From Pseudohoeflea suaedae (lineage in GTDB: Bacteria > Pseudomonadota > Alphaproteobacteria > Rhizobiales > Rhizobiaceae), in NCBI RefSeq assembly GCF_004354915.1, contig NZ_SMSI01000001.1:1488001-1552000 (forward strand): a stretch of 64,000 bases of DNA, in the 5' to 3' direction. This document shows positions 12,307 to 20,077 of this stretch, in pieces. Position numbers and translations under genes: made by a program. A model generated the notes under the pieces. The model saw only the letters and a list, made by a program, of their open reading frames with translations, made no database searches and was not told where the DNA came from. The stretch's first letter is position 1; each line of letters begins with the position of its first letter.

Positions 12307-12816
12307 ATGGGTGAGCCGATGCGTGAGGCGGATGATTTCCGCGGCGGGCCCGGGATACGCCCCGAGGACAAGATGGCACCGGTCGCGCGCATTCTCGAGA
12401 TCAAGCAGGCGCTCGACAGCCGCGTCGAGGCGGGGGCGGGACGGGCCGATCCGTCCGGGACGGCGAAGATGCTGGCCCAGATGCGCGGCGTGCTGTCGCG
12501 CGAACTCGACAGGTTCGCATATGCCGCGAGCGGTCCCGACGGCGTTGGCGTCGACGGCAAGGCGGCGGTGGATCTGGTCTCGCTGATTGCCCGTACGCTC
12601 GAAAAGGTCGACCAGCTGGAGCGTCAGATGGCCGAGGTGGATGCCGAGCGCCAGCAGATGACGCCCGGCGACCGTTTGGCCCTGCGCCAGACGGTGGCCG
12701 ATCTGATCGACACGCTGGCGGAACGGAAGGTTGCGCGGATGCGGGACGAGGGCGATGGACATGCCTCTCTCCCCCCTTGCGGGGTAGATGTCACCAAAGG
12801 TGACAGAGGGGGGTGA
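12307..12816 (+). CDS. GTA gp1 candidate (small terminase-like), repeat-altered C-terminus
   Basis: 169 aa. It sits directly before terL, the position of gp1, the small terminase subunit, in the R. capsulatus GTA. Predicted features are mainly helical, with a central heptad-like stretch around IARTLEKVDQLERQMAEV, consistent with an oligomerising coiled coil. I see no sequence motif that proves terminase function. The last ~16 codons (SLPPCGVDVTKGDRGG) are read from a palindromic repeat that begins near 12768, so the native C-terminus was replaced or extended. A GAAGGAGG ribosome-binding site precedes the ATG. Confidence 0.65.
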   Translation: MGEPMREADDFRGGPGIRPEDKMAPVARILEIKQALDSRVEAGAGRADPSGTAKMLAQMRGVLSRELDRFAYAASGPDGVGVDGKAAVDLVSLIARTLEKVDQLERQMAEVDAERQQMTPGDRLALRQTVADLIDTLAERKVARMRDEGDGHASLPPCGVDVTKGDRGG

Positions 12817-13083
12817 GCCTCGCGAGATATGAGTGTGCGGCATCCCCCTCTGTCGGCTGGCGCCGACATCTCCCCCGCGAAGGGGGGAGAGTGGCGGTTG
12901 CCGAACCCTCCACTCGTTATCCCCGGGCTTGACCCGGGGATCCAGGGCCTGCGGCGGAATGGTCTTTCGCGATCATGGACATGACCGCTGCTGGGTCCCC
13001 GGGTCTCGCTCCGCTCGCCCGAGGATGACGAAGGAGAGAGGGGCCCGAGGATGGGGGAGGAGCGCCCGAGGATGGAGAGAAGT
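12768..13083. repeat. Composite palindromic repeat, copy 1
   Basis: It has three parts. First is a C-rich/G-rich palindromic unit with GATGTCACC...GGTGACAGAGGGGG. Second is its inverted counterpart (CCCCTCTGTCGG...GACATCTCCCCC), ending near 12890. Third is a unit with inverted ends: ATCCCCGGGCTTGACCCGGGG ends on one side and CGCTCGCCCGAGGATGACGA on the other (about 12915-13030). A short degenerate GAGGATGG array follows. Such mosaic intergenic elements are common in Rhizobiales. The left end lies inside the gp1 frame. Confidence 0.8.
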
Positions 13084-13097
13084 AGACCGGTCCATTC

Positions 13098-13545
13098 TCC
13101 CCCCCTGTGGGGGAGATGTCACCGGAGGTGACAGAGGGGGTGAGCCTCGCGAGATATGAATGTGCGGCATCCCCCCTCTGTCGGCTGGCGCCGGCATCTC
13201 CCCCGCGAAGGGGGGAGAGTGGCGGTTGCCGAACCATCCATTCGTCATCCTCGGGCTTGACCCGGGGATCCAGGGCCTGCGGCGGAATGGTCTTTCGCGA
13301 TCATGGACATGATCGCCGCTGGGTCCCCGGGTCTCGCTCCGCTCGCCCGAGGATGACGAAGGAGAGAGGGGCCCGAGGATGGAGAGGGGGCGCCGGAGGA
13401 TGGAGAGGATGACGAAGAAGAGAGGGGCGCCCGAGGACGGAGACGGGCGCCGGAGGGTGGAGAAGGAGGGGCGCCGAGGATGGAGAGAAGGGCACCGAAG
13501 ACGGGGACGGGGCGGCGGGAGGATGACGGGAAGTAGGCCGGTCCA
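13098..13545. repeat. Composite palindromic repeat, copy 2, with degenerate tandem array
   Basis: The same order of units as copy 1, highly similar up to about 13370. From 13352 to 13545 it expands into an imperfect array built from GGCGCC(C/G)GAGGATGGAGA-like units. The array contains several open frames on both strands, but these are low-complexity translations of the repeat and not genes. Confidence 0.8.
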
Positions 13546-13547
13546 CT

Positions 13548-13726
13548 CTCCCCCCTTGCGGGGGAGATGTCACCGGAGGTGACAGAGGGGGTGAGCCCCG
13601 CGAGATATGAGTGTGCGGCATCCCCCCTCTGTCGGCTGGCGCCGACATCTCCGCCGCGAAGGGGGGAGAGTGGCGGGAGCCGAACCCTCCACGCGTCATC
13701 CTCGGGCTTGACCCGGGGATCCACGC
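13548..13726. repeat. Composite palindromic repeat, copy 3 (truncated)
   Basis: It repeats the first two units of copies 1 and 2 and the left arm of the third unit (CTCGGGCTTGACCCGGGGAT), then stops 45 bp before terL. The junction sequence CCACGCCTGAAGACCATCGG differs from the other copies. Confidence 0.8.
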
Positions 13727-13770
13727 CTGAAGACCATCGGGGCAATCGATCTGACGAGGTGACGTAACGC

Positions 13771-15072
13771 ATGCCGACCGCCCCAGACCTCGACCGCGCC
13801 TGGCTTCTCGCGCAGCTGGAGGTGTTCGACGACCGGGAAGCAGGGGCCTTGGCGGGCGACTGGCAGCTGGTGGGGCGGCCGGAGCAGATGCCGCCCTCCG
13901 GTGAATGGCGCAACTGGCTGTTGATGGGCGGGCGCGGCTCGGGAAAGACGCGCGCCGGGGCGGAATGGGTGCATGGACTGGCGACCGGGCAGTTCGCAGG
14001 GCTCGGCGGCGACGGCCGCATTGCGCTGGTGGGCGAAACATTCGCCGATGCGCGCGAGGTGATGATCGACGGCGTGTCGGGGATCTGCGCGATCGCGCGG
14101 CATGACCGGCCGCATTTCGAGGCGACGCGGCGGCGGCTGGTCTGGCCGTCGGGCGCCGTGGCGCAGCTGTTTTCCTCGGAAGATCCCGAGGGGTTACGCG
14201 GTCCGCAGTTTCATGTGGCCTGGTGCGACGAACTCGGTAAATGGCGTCACCAGCGCGAGACCTGGGACATGCTGCAATTCGGGCTGCGGCTCGGGCGCGA
14301 CCCGCGGCAGCTGGTCACGACGACGCCGCGACCGACGCCCCTGATGAAGGCGCTGGTCGCCGATCCCGGCACGCGGCTCACGCGGATTTCGACGGCGGCC
14401 AATGCGCAGAACCTGGCGCGCGGCTTTATCGGCGCGCTGACCGAGCGCTATGGCGGCACGCGGCTCGGACGGCAGGAACTCGATGGCGAGCTGATCGAGG
14501 ATCGCGAGGACGGGCTCTGGCGGCGGGGCCAGCTCGATGCGCTGGTGGTGCGCAAGCACGGGCCGCTCAGGCGCATCGTCGTGGCGGTCGATCCGCCGGC
14601 GAGCAGTGCGGCGCGCGGCAGCTGTTGCGGGATCGTGGTCGCCGGTCTGGACGGAGACGGGCAGGCCCTGGTCCTGCATGACGGATCTGTCGAGAACGCG
14701 CGGCCGCAGGAATGGGCGCAGAAGGCGACGGCGCTCTACCGGCGCTATGACGCGGACTGCATCGTCGCCGAGATCAACCAGGGCGGCGACATGGTGGAGG
14801 CGGTGCTCAGGACCGTCGACGCCAGGCTGCCAATCCGGAAAGTGCGGGCGACACGCGGCAAGTGGCTGCGCGCCGAACCGGTGGCGGCTCTCTACGAGCA
14901 GGGGCGGGTGGTCCATGCGGGCCATTTTCCCGCGCTGGAAGACCAGATGTGCGATTTCGGTCCCGACGGCCTGAGTTCCGGCCACTCGCCGGACCGGCTC
15001 GACGCGCTGGTCTGGGCGCTGACCGAACTGGTGCTCAATCGTCGCGGGGAACCGGGGGTGCGGCAATTGTAA
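13771..15072 (+). CDS. terL: GTA gp2, terminase large subunit
   Basis: 433 aa. The ATPase domain starts near residue 45: Walker A GGRGSGKTRAGAEW (Lys59), a Walker B-like FHVAWCDELGKW (Asp-Glu), and a C-terminal RNase H-like nuclease domain with VAVDPPAS, IVAEINQGGDM and a final DRLDALVWALTEL. It would drive headful packaging of host DNA into GTA heads. Length and order match GTA and HK97-like TerL. It is separated from gp1 by about 950 bp of repeats, which is unusual because gp1 and gp2 are normally adjacent. Confidence 0.93.
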   Translation: MPTAPDLDRAWLLAQLEVFDDREAGALAGDWQLVGRPEQMPPSGEWRNWLLMGGRGSGKTRAGAEWVHGLATGQFAGLGGDGRIALVGETFADAREVMIDGVSGICAIARHDRPHFEATRRRLVWPSGAVAQLFSSEDPEGLRGPQFHVAWCDELGKWRHQRETWDMLQFGLRLGRDPRQLVTTTPRPTPLMKALVADPGTRLTRISTAANAQNLARGFIGALTERYGGTRLGRQELDGELIEDREDGLWRRGQLDALVVRKHGPLRRIVVAVDPPASSAARGSCCGIVVAGLDGDGQALVLHDGSVENARPQEWAQKATALYRRYDADCIVAEINQGGDMVEAVLRTVDARLPIRKVRATRGKWLRAEPVAALYEQGRVVHAGHFPALEDQMCDFGPDGLSSGHSPDRLDALVWALTELVLNRRGEPGVRQL

Positions 15073-15146
15073 AGGACGTGCAAGGCTTTACCGCGGACGC
15101 CGCATGGGCTAGGCGGATCGCACCCGATGACATTCAGGAACATGAC

Positions 15147-15446
15147 ATGCTGCGCCATATCGTCTTCTTCAGCGTTGCCGCCGAGGAAAACCGCGAGAAG
15201 GTCCAAAAGGGCCTCGAACTCTTGAAGACCAATCCGCACAAGCGCCACCTGGAAGTGGGCTGCGTGGACAAGAAGCTCGACGCGATCTCGCAAACGGTTG
15301 ATTTCGTGGTCTATGGCGAATTCGACGACGAGGAGCAGCTGGCCGCCTACAAGGCGCATCCGGTCTACCAGGAATCGATCGACCTCGTTCGACCGCTCAG
15401 AGAGATGCGTGTCGCCGCGGATTACGTGGTGCCGGAAGCGGAGTAG
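15147..15446 (+). CDS. Dabb (stress-responsive A/B barrel) domain protein inside the GTA cluster
   Basis: 99 aa from the ATG at 15147. The start MLRHIVFFSV, the middle VVYGEFDDEEQLAAYKAHPVY and the end VRPLREMRVAADYVV are the hallmarks of the Dabb ferredoxin-like barrel family. Family members are small dimeric proteins; some are enzymes (for example olivetolic acid cyclase) and many are stress-associated. No signal or membrane segment is present. It is not a known GTA component and lies 74 bp after terL in the same direction. It was probably an adjacent host gene or an insertion that separated terL from the portal gene. Confidence 0.85.
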   Translation: MLRHIVFFSVAAEENREKVQKGLELLKTNPHKRHLEVGCVDKKLDAISQTVDFVVYGEFDDEEQLAAYKAHPVYQESIDLVRPLREMRVAADYVVPEAE

Positions 15447-15510
15447 CGGCGGAGCAAAGTCCCATGCCGGCGAGATTGACGAGATAGTCTGGGCGCGGAG
15501 CCAATAATGG

Positions 15511-15543
15511 TCGTCATGCCCGGACTTGATCCGGGCATGACGA
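15511..15543. repeat. Perfect palindrome after the Dabb gene
   Basis: TCGTCATGCCCGGA at 15511-15524 pairs perfectly with 15530-15543 across a five-base CTTGA loop. The same palindrome core recurs near 15918, 16055 and 16197. It is a dispersed Rhizobiales palindromic element that could also act as a transcript-end hairpin, although no T-run follows. Confidence 0.75.
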
Positions 15544-15565
15544 GAAGAGAGATGGAGTTCGCCGC

Positions 15566-15622
15566 ACCACCCCCCCTCTGTCACCTTTGGTGACATCTCC
15601 CCCGCAAGGGGGGAGAGGGGAG
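15566..15622. repeat. Inverted copy of the gp1/terL palindromic unit
   Basis: CCCCCCTCTGTCACC followed by GGTGACATCTCCCCC and a G-rich end is the reverse orientation of the first unit found at 12770, 13098 and 13550. It is about 55 bp long. Confidence 0.7.
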
Positions 15623-15721
15623 CAAGATGAAACGCTTTCGCAACGCTGCGAGATCACGGAATGGATGCCCGCGCGCAAGGACTTGCGCGCTGCTGGATCC
15701 CCGGGTCTCGCTTCGCTCGCC

Positions 15722-15838
15722 CGAGGATGACGAAGGGAGAGGAGGCGCTCCGAGGATGACGGGAGAGAGGGCGCGCTCCGAGGATGACGGGAGAGAGGGA
15801 GCGCCGGGGACGGCGGGAGAGAGGGGCGCCCGGGGAGG
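15722..15838. repeat. Minisatellite-like array, 26-29 bp units
   Basis: About four imperfect units start with CGAGGATGACG or CGGGGACGGCG and contain GGGAGAGAGG, with lengths 29, 28, 26 and 26 bp. The array begins exactly where a palindromic element ends (CGCTCGCCCGAGGATGACG). A shorter array of the same unit lies at about 16058-16119. Confidence 0.75.
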
Positions 15839-15840
15839 AT

Positions 15841-16345
15841 GGGATTGGATGTGGGAAGTTGCGACGGTAAAACGGTATCTTCTGCAAACACCTGGCGCGC
15901 GGAACCAACGATCTTCGTCATGCCCGGACTTGATCCGGGCATCCATACCTCAAGCCTCGCAACGGGTTCGAACTTACGCTCGAATGAGAATGCGCCGCAT
16001 CAGGATGGCGAACTGCAGGCGGTGACATCACGGTATGGATCCTCGGATCAAGTCCGAGGATGACGAGAAGAGAGAGGGGCGCTCCGGGGACGACGGGAGA
16101 GAGGGCGCCCGGGGACGACGGGATTGGATGTGGGAAGCTGCGACGGCAAAACGGTATCTTCTGCACACATCTGGCGCGCGGAACCAACGATCTTCGTCAT
16201 GCCCGGACTTGATCCGGGCATCCATACCTCAAGCCTCGCAACGGGTTCGAACTCATGCTCGAATGGGAATGCGCCGCATCAGCATGGCGAACTGCAGGCG
16301 GTGACATCACGGTATGGATCCTTGGATCACGTCCGGGCATGACGA
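15841..16345. repeat. 279-bp tandem duplication
   Basis: Copy 1 is 15841-16119 and copy 2 begins at 16120, with the same GGGATTGGATGTGGGAAG start. They agree with few substitutions through the ATGCCCGG palindrome and the GGCGAACTGCAGGCGGTGAC stretch. Copy 2 stops near 16345 at the terminator that precedes the portal gene. No gene is convincing inside; the open frames are translations of the repeat. Confidence 0.85.
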
Positions 16346-16362
16346 GATAGAGAGATAGCAAG

Positions 16363-16386
16363 CCCGCCGCTCCGGCGGGTTTTTTT
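16363..16386 (+). terminator. Intrinsic terminator directly before the portal gene
   Basis: CCCGCCG (16363-16369) pairs perfectly with CGGCGGG (16373-16379) across a three-base CTC loop, followed at once by seven T residues. The GGAGG ribosome-binding site of the portal gene begins 5 bp later. Any transcript coming from terL or further upstream must pass this hairpin to express the head and tail genes. Confidence 0.8.
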
Positions 16387-16401
16387 GTTGGAGGACAGTT
16401 C

Positions 16402-17643
16402 ATGGCCTGGTTCCCGCGGCTGCCATTCGGTGGCGCGCGCGTCTCTTCGCGTGCCGATCGCTCACAGACAAGGCTTCGGCCGCCGGACGGCAAGGCGGCA
16501 GCCGCAAACCCGGCGGTGCTGGCGGCGCTCGCGGGCGCAACGGGCGCGGCATGGTCGGGGCGCGGCTATGCGGCGCTGGCCCGCGAGGGCTTCATGAAAA
16601 ACCCGGTGGCCCATCGGGCGGTCCGGATGATTTCGGAAACCGCGGCCGCTGCGCCCTGGCTGCTTTTCGACGGCGCGAACGAACTCGACGACCATCCGCT
16701 GCTCGAACTTCTCTCCCGCCCCAATGCGCAGTGCTCCGGCACCGAGTTTCTGGAAACGCTCTACGGCCATCTGCTGATTGCGGGCAACGCCTGGATCGAG
16801 GCGGTGGAGGGGTCCGACGGGCCGATCGGGCTCAATCTTTTGCGGCCCGACCGGGTGCGGGTGATCGAAGGCGCCGACGGCTGGCCGGTGGCGCACGAAT
16901 ATGCAGTCGGTGAGGCGCGGCGCCGCTATCCGGTGGAGCCGATCGCAGGGCGGGGGCTTCTGCATCTGCGGCTGTTCCATCCGCTCGACGACCATGCGGG
17001 CTTCGCGCCGCTGGGAGCGGCGCAGATGGCGCTCGACATGCACAACCAGGCGATGACCTGGAACAAGGCGTTGCTCGACAATTCCGCAAGGCCATCCGGC
17101 GCGCTCGTCTATCAGCCCAAGGATGGCGGCAACCTGACCGAGGAACAGTTCGACCGGCTGAAGGCGCAGCTCGAGGAGGGCTATCAGGGTGCGAGCCGCG
17201 CCGGCCGGCCGATGCTGCTCGAGGGCGGGCTGGACTGGAAGGCGATGGGGCTGACGCCGAAGGACATGGATTTCTCCGAAGCCCGCAACGGGGCGGCGCG
17301 CGATATCGCATTGGCGCTCGGCGTGCCGCCGATGCTGATCGGCATTCCCGGCGACCTGACCTATGCGAACTATCAGGAAGCCAACCGCGCCTTCTGCCGC
17401 CACACGGTACTGCCGCTGGTGGCCCGCACGGCCGAGGCGATGACCGGCTGGCTGGCCCCGGTCTACGGCGGAAAACTGCGTTTGACCTTCGATGCCGACC
17501 AGCTGCCCGGCTTGGCCTCAGAGCGCGAGCAATTGTGGAAACGGCTCGGAGAAGCGGATTTCCTGACCGCCGACGAGAAGCGCGAAGCCGTTGGATATCA
17601 GAGGCTTGGCGAGAAAACCGGACTCAGTTCGCAAGACAGTTGA
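16402..17643 (+). CDS. GTA gp3, HK97-family portal protein
   Basis: 413 aa with the HK97 portal pattern: NPVAHRAVRMISETAAAAPW early, LLIAGNAWIEAV, a LNLLRPDRVRVI stretch, and ARDIALALGVPPMLIGIPGD followed by TYANYQEANRAF near residues 295-330. Twelve copies would form the DNA entry ring to which TerL docks. A GGAGG site lies 7 nt before the ATG. The first ~25 residues are basic and probably disordered. The next gene follows after about 40 bp. Confidence 0.93.
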   Translation: MAWFPRLPFGGARVSSRADRSQTRLRPPDGKAAAANPAVLAALAGATGAAWSGRGYAALAREGFMKNPVAHRAVRMISETAAAAPWLLFDGANELDDHPLLELLSRPNAQCSGTEFLETLYGHLLIAGNAWIEAVEGSDGPIGLNLLRPDRVRVIEGADGWPVAHEYAVGEARRRYPVEPIAGRGLLHLRLFHPLDDHAGFAPLGAAQMALDMHNQAMTWNKALLDNSARPSGALVYQPKDGGNLTEEQFDRLKAQLEEGYQGASRAGRPMLLEGGLDWKAMGLTPKDMDFSEARNGAARDIALALGVPPMLIGIPGDLTYANYQEANRAFCRHTVLPLVARTAEAMTGWLAPVYGGKLRLTFDADQLPGLASEREQLWKRLGEADFLTADEKREAVGYQRLGEKTGLSSQDS

Positions 17644-17684
17644 ATCAATCTTTCAAAGAAGCGGCGAGGCGAAAGGAGAGGGCG

Positions 17685-18017
17685 ATGAGTTCGATCGATC
17701 CCGATCCCGCGATGCTGGCCGCACGGCTTTGCGGATCGGTGGCGGGCGCGCTGGTGTCGCTTGTCTATCTCATGCCGAAGAGTACGCGGGAAGCGGCCGC
17801 GCGGGCGCTTGCGGGCGTCGCTTCGGGGCTCGTCTTCGGTGCCCCGGTGGGCGCTGCGCTGGCGGAAAGGTTTGCGATCACCGCGCAGGTCGGGCCGCCG
17901 GAAATCCTGCTGATGGGTTCGGCCGCAGCCAGCATGAGCGTCTGGTGGGTGCTTGGCGCGCTGGTGCGCATCGCCGACAGGGCAGGCCGCAATGACGGCA
18001 AGAGCGGCCGGGATTGA
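17685..18017 (+). CDS. DUF6107-type small membrane protein of GTA clusters
   Basis: 110 aa from the ATG at 17685, with GGAGAGGG upstream. Two or three hydrophobic helices are visible (LCGSVAGALVSLVYLM, GVASGLVFGAPVGAALAERF, SAAASMSVWWVLGALVRIA), followed by a polar C-terminus. In Rhizobiales GTA clusters a small membrane protein (DUF6107) sits between portal and protease genes. No role is established. A function in particle assembly or release is an inference from position. Confidence 0.7.
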   Translation: MSSIDPDPAMLAARLCGSVAGALVSLVYLMPKSTREAAARALAGVASGLVFGAPVGAALAERFAITAQVGPPEILLMGSAAASMSVWWVLGALVRIADRAGRNDGKSGRD

Positions 18018-18066
18018 GGCGGTAAGAGCCGCGACAGTTCAGGGATCAATTTCGAAAGGACGGATC

Positions 18067-18630
18067 ATGGTGACAGGCGCGCGACCGGGCGGCTGGCAGA
18101 ACAAGCGTGTCGAGCTCGAACTCGACACGGTGGCGGGCGACGGCCGGTTTTCCGGCTATGCGAGCATTTTCGGCGCGGTCGATCTCGGCCGCGACGTGAT
18201 CGAACCGGGCGCCTTCGCCGCGTGCCTGGGAAAACGCCGTCCGGGCGAGATCCGGATGCTGTTCCAGCACGACCCGGACCAGCCGATCGGGCGCTGGACA
18301 AAGATCCGCGAGGACGGGCGCGGGCTTTTCGTCGAGGGCAAGCTCACCCTTGCGACCGCGCGCGGCCGGGAGGTGCACGAGCTGATGAAATCGGGCGCCG
18401 TCGACGGCCTGTCGATCGGTTTTCGAACGGTGCGCGCCGCGCGCAAGGGCGGGGACGGCATCCGCCGCATTCTCGCGGCCGACCTCTGGGAGATCTCGGT
18501 CGTCACTTTCCCGATGCAGCCGGGCGCGCGGGTGACCAGCGTCAAGCACCTGACCGGGCAGGCAGGCGAGCGATCAGGCCTCGTCGCCGCAATCCGCCGT
18601 GCGACACGACAGATCGGCGGACGCCACTGA
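18067..18630 (+). CDS. GTA gp4, HK97-family prohead protease
   Basis: 187 aa from the ATG at 18067. It has GRFSGYASIFGAVDLGRD at the N-terminus, LFQHDPDQPIGRW (probable catalytic His) and VDGLSIGFRTVRA (probable catalytic Ser), as in U35-type herpesvirus-like prohead proteases, then DLWEISVVTFPMQPGA. It would trim the capsid delta domain during head maturation. It ends 26 bp before the capsid gene. Confidence 0.92.
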   Translation: MVTGARPGGWQNKRVELELDTVAGDGRFSGYASIFGAVDLGRDVIEPGAFAACLGKRRPGEIRMLFQHDPDQPIGRWTKIREDGRGLFVEGKLTLATARGREVHELMKSGAVDGLSIGFRTVRAARKGGDGIRRILAADLWEISVVTFPMQPGARVTSVKHLTGQAGERSGLVAAIRRATRQIGGRH

Positions 18631-18656
18631 CTTTTTCAACCGAAAGGACCAAGGAC

Positions 18657-19958
18657 ATGGAGATGATGCGTGAGACGGGCGCGCGCCCGGACGAGAACGA
18701 GCTCGAGACCAAGGGGCGGAAGGAGCCGGCGGGCGGGCTCGAGACAAAGGTCGCCGACAGCGATGTCGCCGCGGCCTTCGACGAGTTCATGGAAACCTTC
18801 CAGGACTTTCGCGAGGCCAACGACCGGCGTCTCGACGAGATCGAGCGCCGGTCTGCCCCGGACGTCATTTCGGTCGAGAAGGTGGACCGGATCAACCGTG
18901 CCATCGACGAGCACAAGCGCATGCTTGACGATCTGGTTCTCAAGCGAGCCCGTCCGCCGCTCGGCAGAGCCCGCCAGGATGCGGGCGCGAGCGAGCACAA
19001 GGAGGCGTTCTCCGCCTATATCCGCCGTGGCGACGAGCATGAGCTACGCCAGGTGGAGGAAAAGGCGATGTCGGTCGGCAGCGATCCGAATGGCGGCTAT
19101 CTGGTGCCCGATGAACTCGATACCGAGATCGGTCGCCGTCTGACGATGCTGTCGCCGGTGCGGTCTGTCGCCACCGTAAGGCAGGTATCGGGCGCGGTGC
19201 TGAAGAAGCCGTTTGCGATCTCCGGCATGGCGACCGGCTGGGTGGGCGAGGAGGACGCCCGGCCGCAGACGGCGAATGCCCAGCTTGCCGAACTGCAGTT
19301 TCCCACCATGGAACTCTACGCCATGCCGGCGGCGACCGCCTCGCTGCTCGACGACGCGGCAATCGACGTGGAAGCCTGGATCGCCTCGGAAGTCGAAGCA
19401 GCTTTCGCCGAGCAGGAAGCCGAGGCCTTCATCGCCGGCGACGGAGTGAAGAAGCCGCGCGGGCTCATCGACTACGACACGATTGCCGACGGTTCCTGGA
19501 CATGGGGCAAGCTCGGCCATGTGGCGACAGGCGTGGATGGCGGCTTCGGCGCCAATCCGTCCGACAAGCTGATCGACCTCATCTACGCGCTCAAATCCGG
19601 CTATCGCCAGAACGGGCGCTTCATGATGAACCGCTCCACCCAGGCCGAGATCCGCAAGTTCAAGGATGCCGACGGGGCCTATCTGTGGATGCCGCCGGCA
19701 GCCGCAGGTGGCGAGGCTTCGCTGATGGGCTTCCCGGTCACCGAAGCCGAGGCGATGCCGGATATCGCTTCCGATGCGCTGGCGCTGTCCTTCGGGGACT
19801 TCCGCCGCGGCTATCTGGTGGTCGACCGGGTCGGCGTGCGGGTGCTGCGCGATCCGTACTCCGTCAAACCCTACGTGCTCTTCTACACCACCAAGCGCGT
19901 GGGCGGCGGGGTACAGAATTTCGAAGCCATCAAGATGCTGAAATTCGCCGAGGCGTAG
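18657..19958 (+). CDS. GTA gp5, major capsid protein (HK97 fold)
   Basis: 433 aa from the ATG at 18657. The first ~130 residues are charged and helical (delta/scaffold domain: EFMETFQDFREANDRRLDEI), probably removed by gp4. The mature part begins near EKAMSVGSDPNGGYLVPDEL, a typical cleavage neighbourhood, and has GVKKPRGLID and a DPYSVKPYVLFYTTKRVGGG C-terminal region. It forms the small GTA head. Length is normal for the family. Confidence 0.94.
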   Translation: MEMMRETGARPDENELETKGRKEPAGGLETKVADSDVAAAFDEFMETFQDFREANDRRLDEIERRSAPDVISVEKVDRINRAIDEHKRMLDDLVLKRARPPLGRARQDAGASEHKEAFSAYIRRGDEHELRQVEEKAMSVGSDPNGGYLVPDELDTEIGRRLTMLSPVRSVATVRQVSGAVLKKPFAISGMATGWVGEEDARPQTANAQLAELQFPTMELYAMPAATASLLDDAAIDVEAWIASEVEAAFAEQEAEAFIAGDGVKKPRGLIDYDTIADGSWTWGKLGHVATGVDGGFGANPSDKLIDLIYALKSGYRQNGRFMMNRSTQAEIRKFKDADGAYLWMPPAAAGGEASLMGFPVTEAEAMPDIASDALALSFGDFRRGYLVVDRVGVRVLRDPYSVKPYVLFYTTKRVGGGVQNFEAIKMLKFAEA

Positions 19959-20077
19959 GCCGGCACGACAGCGACATCTCCTTGCGCCGTACGGCGCGGG
20001 GAGATCGGGATGCCGTTCCGAATTGTCCGACCTCCCGCAAGCCGGGGCGGCATTCTCCCTTTCATCGGAGATATTCA

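Noticed and set aside
12833-13767. Several small frames between gp1 and terL on both strands
   Set aside because: Their sequences (for example RLAPTSPPRRGESGG and HISRGSPPLSP) recur in each repeat copy and are translations of palindromic elements.
15722-16345. Repeat arrays considered as a CRISPR locus
   Set aside because: Units are adjacent or duplicated without unique spacers of regular size, and no cas genes are nearby.
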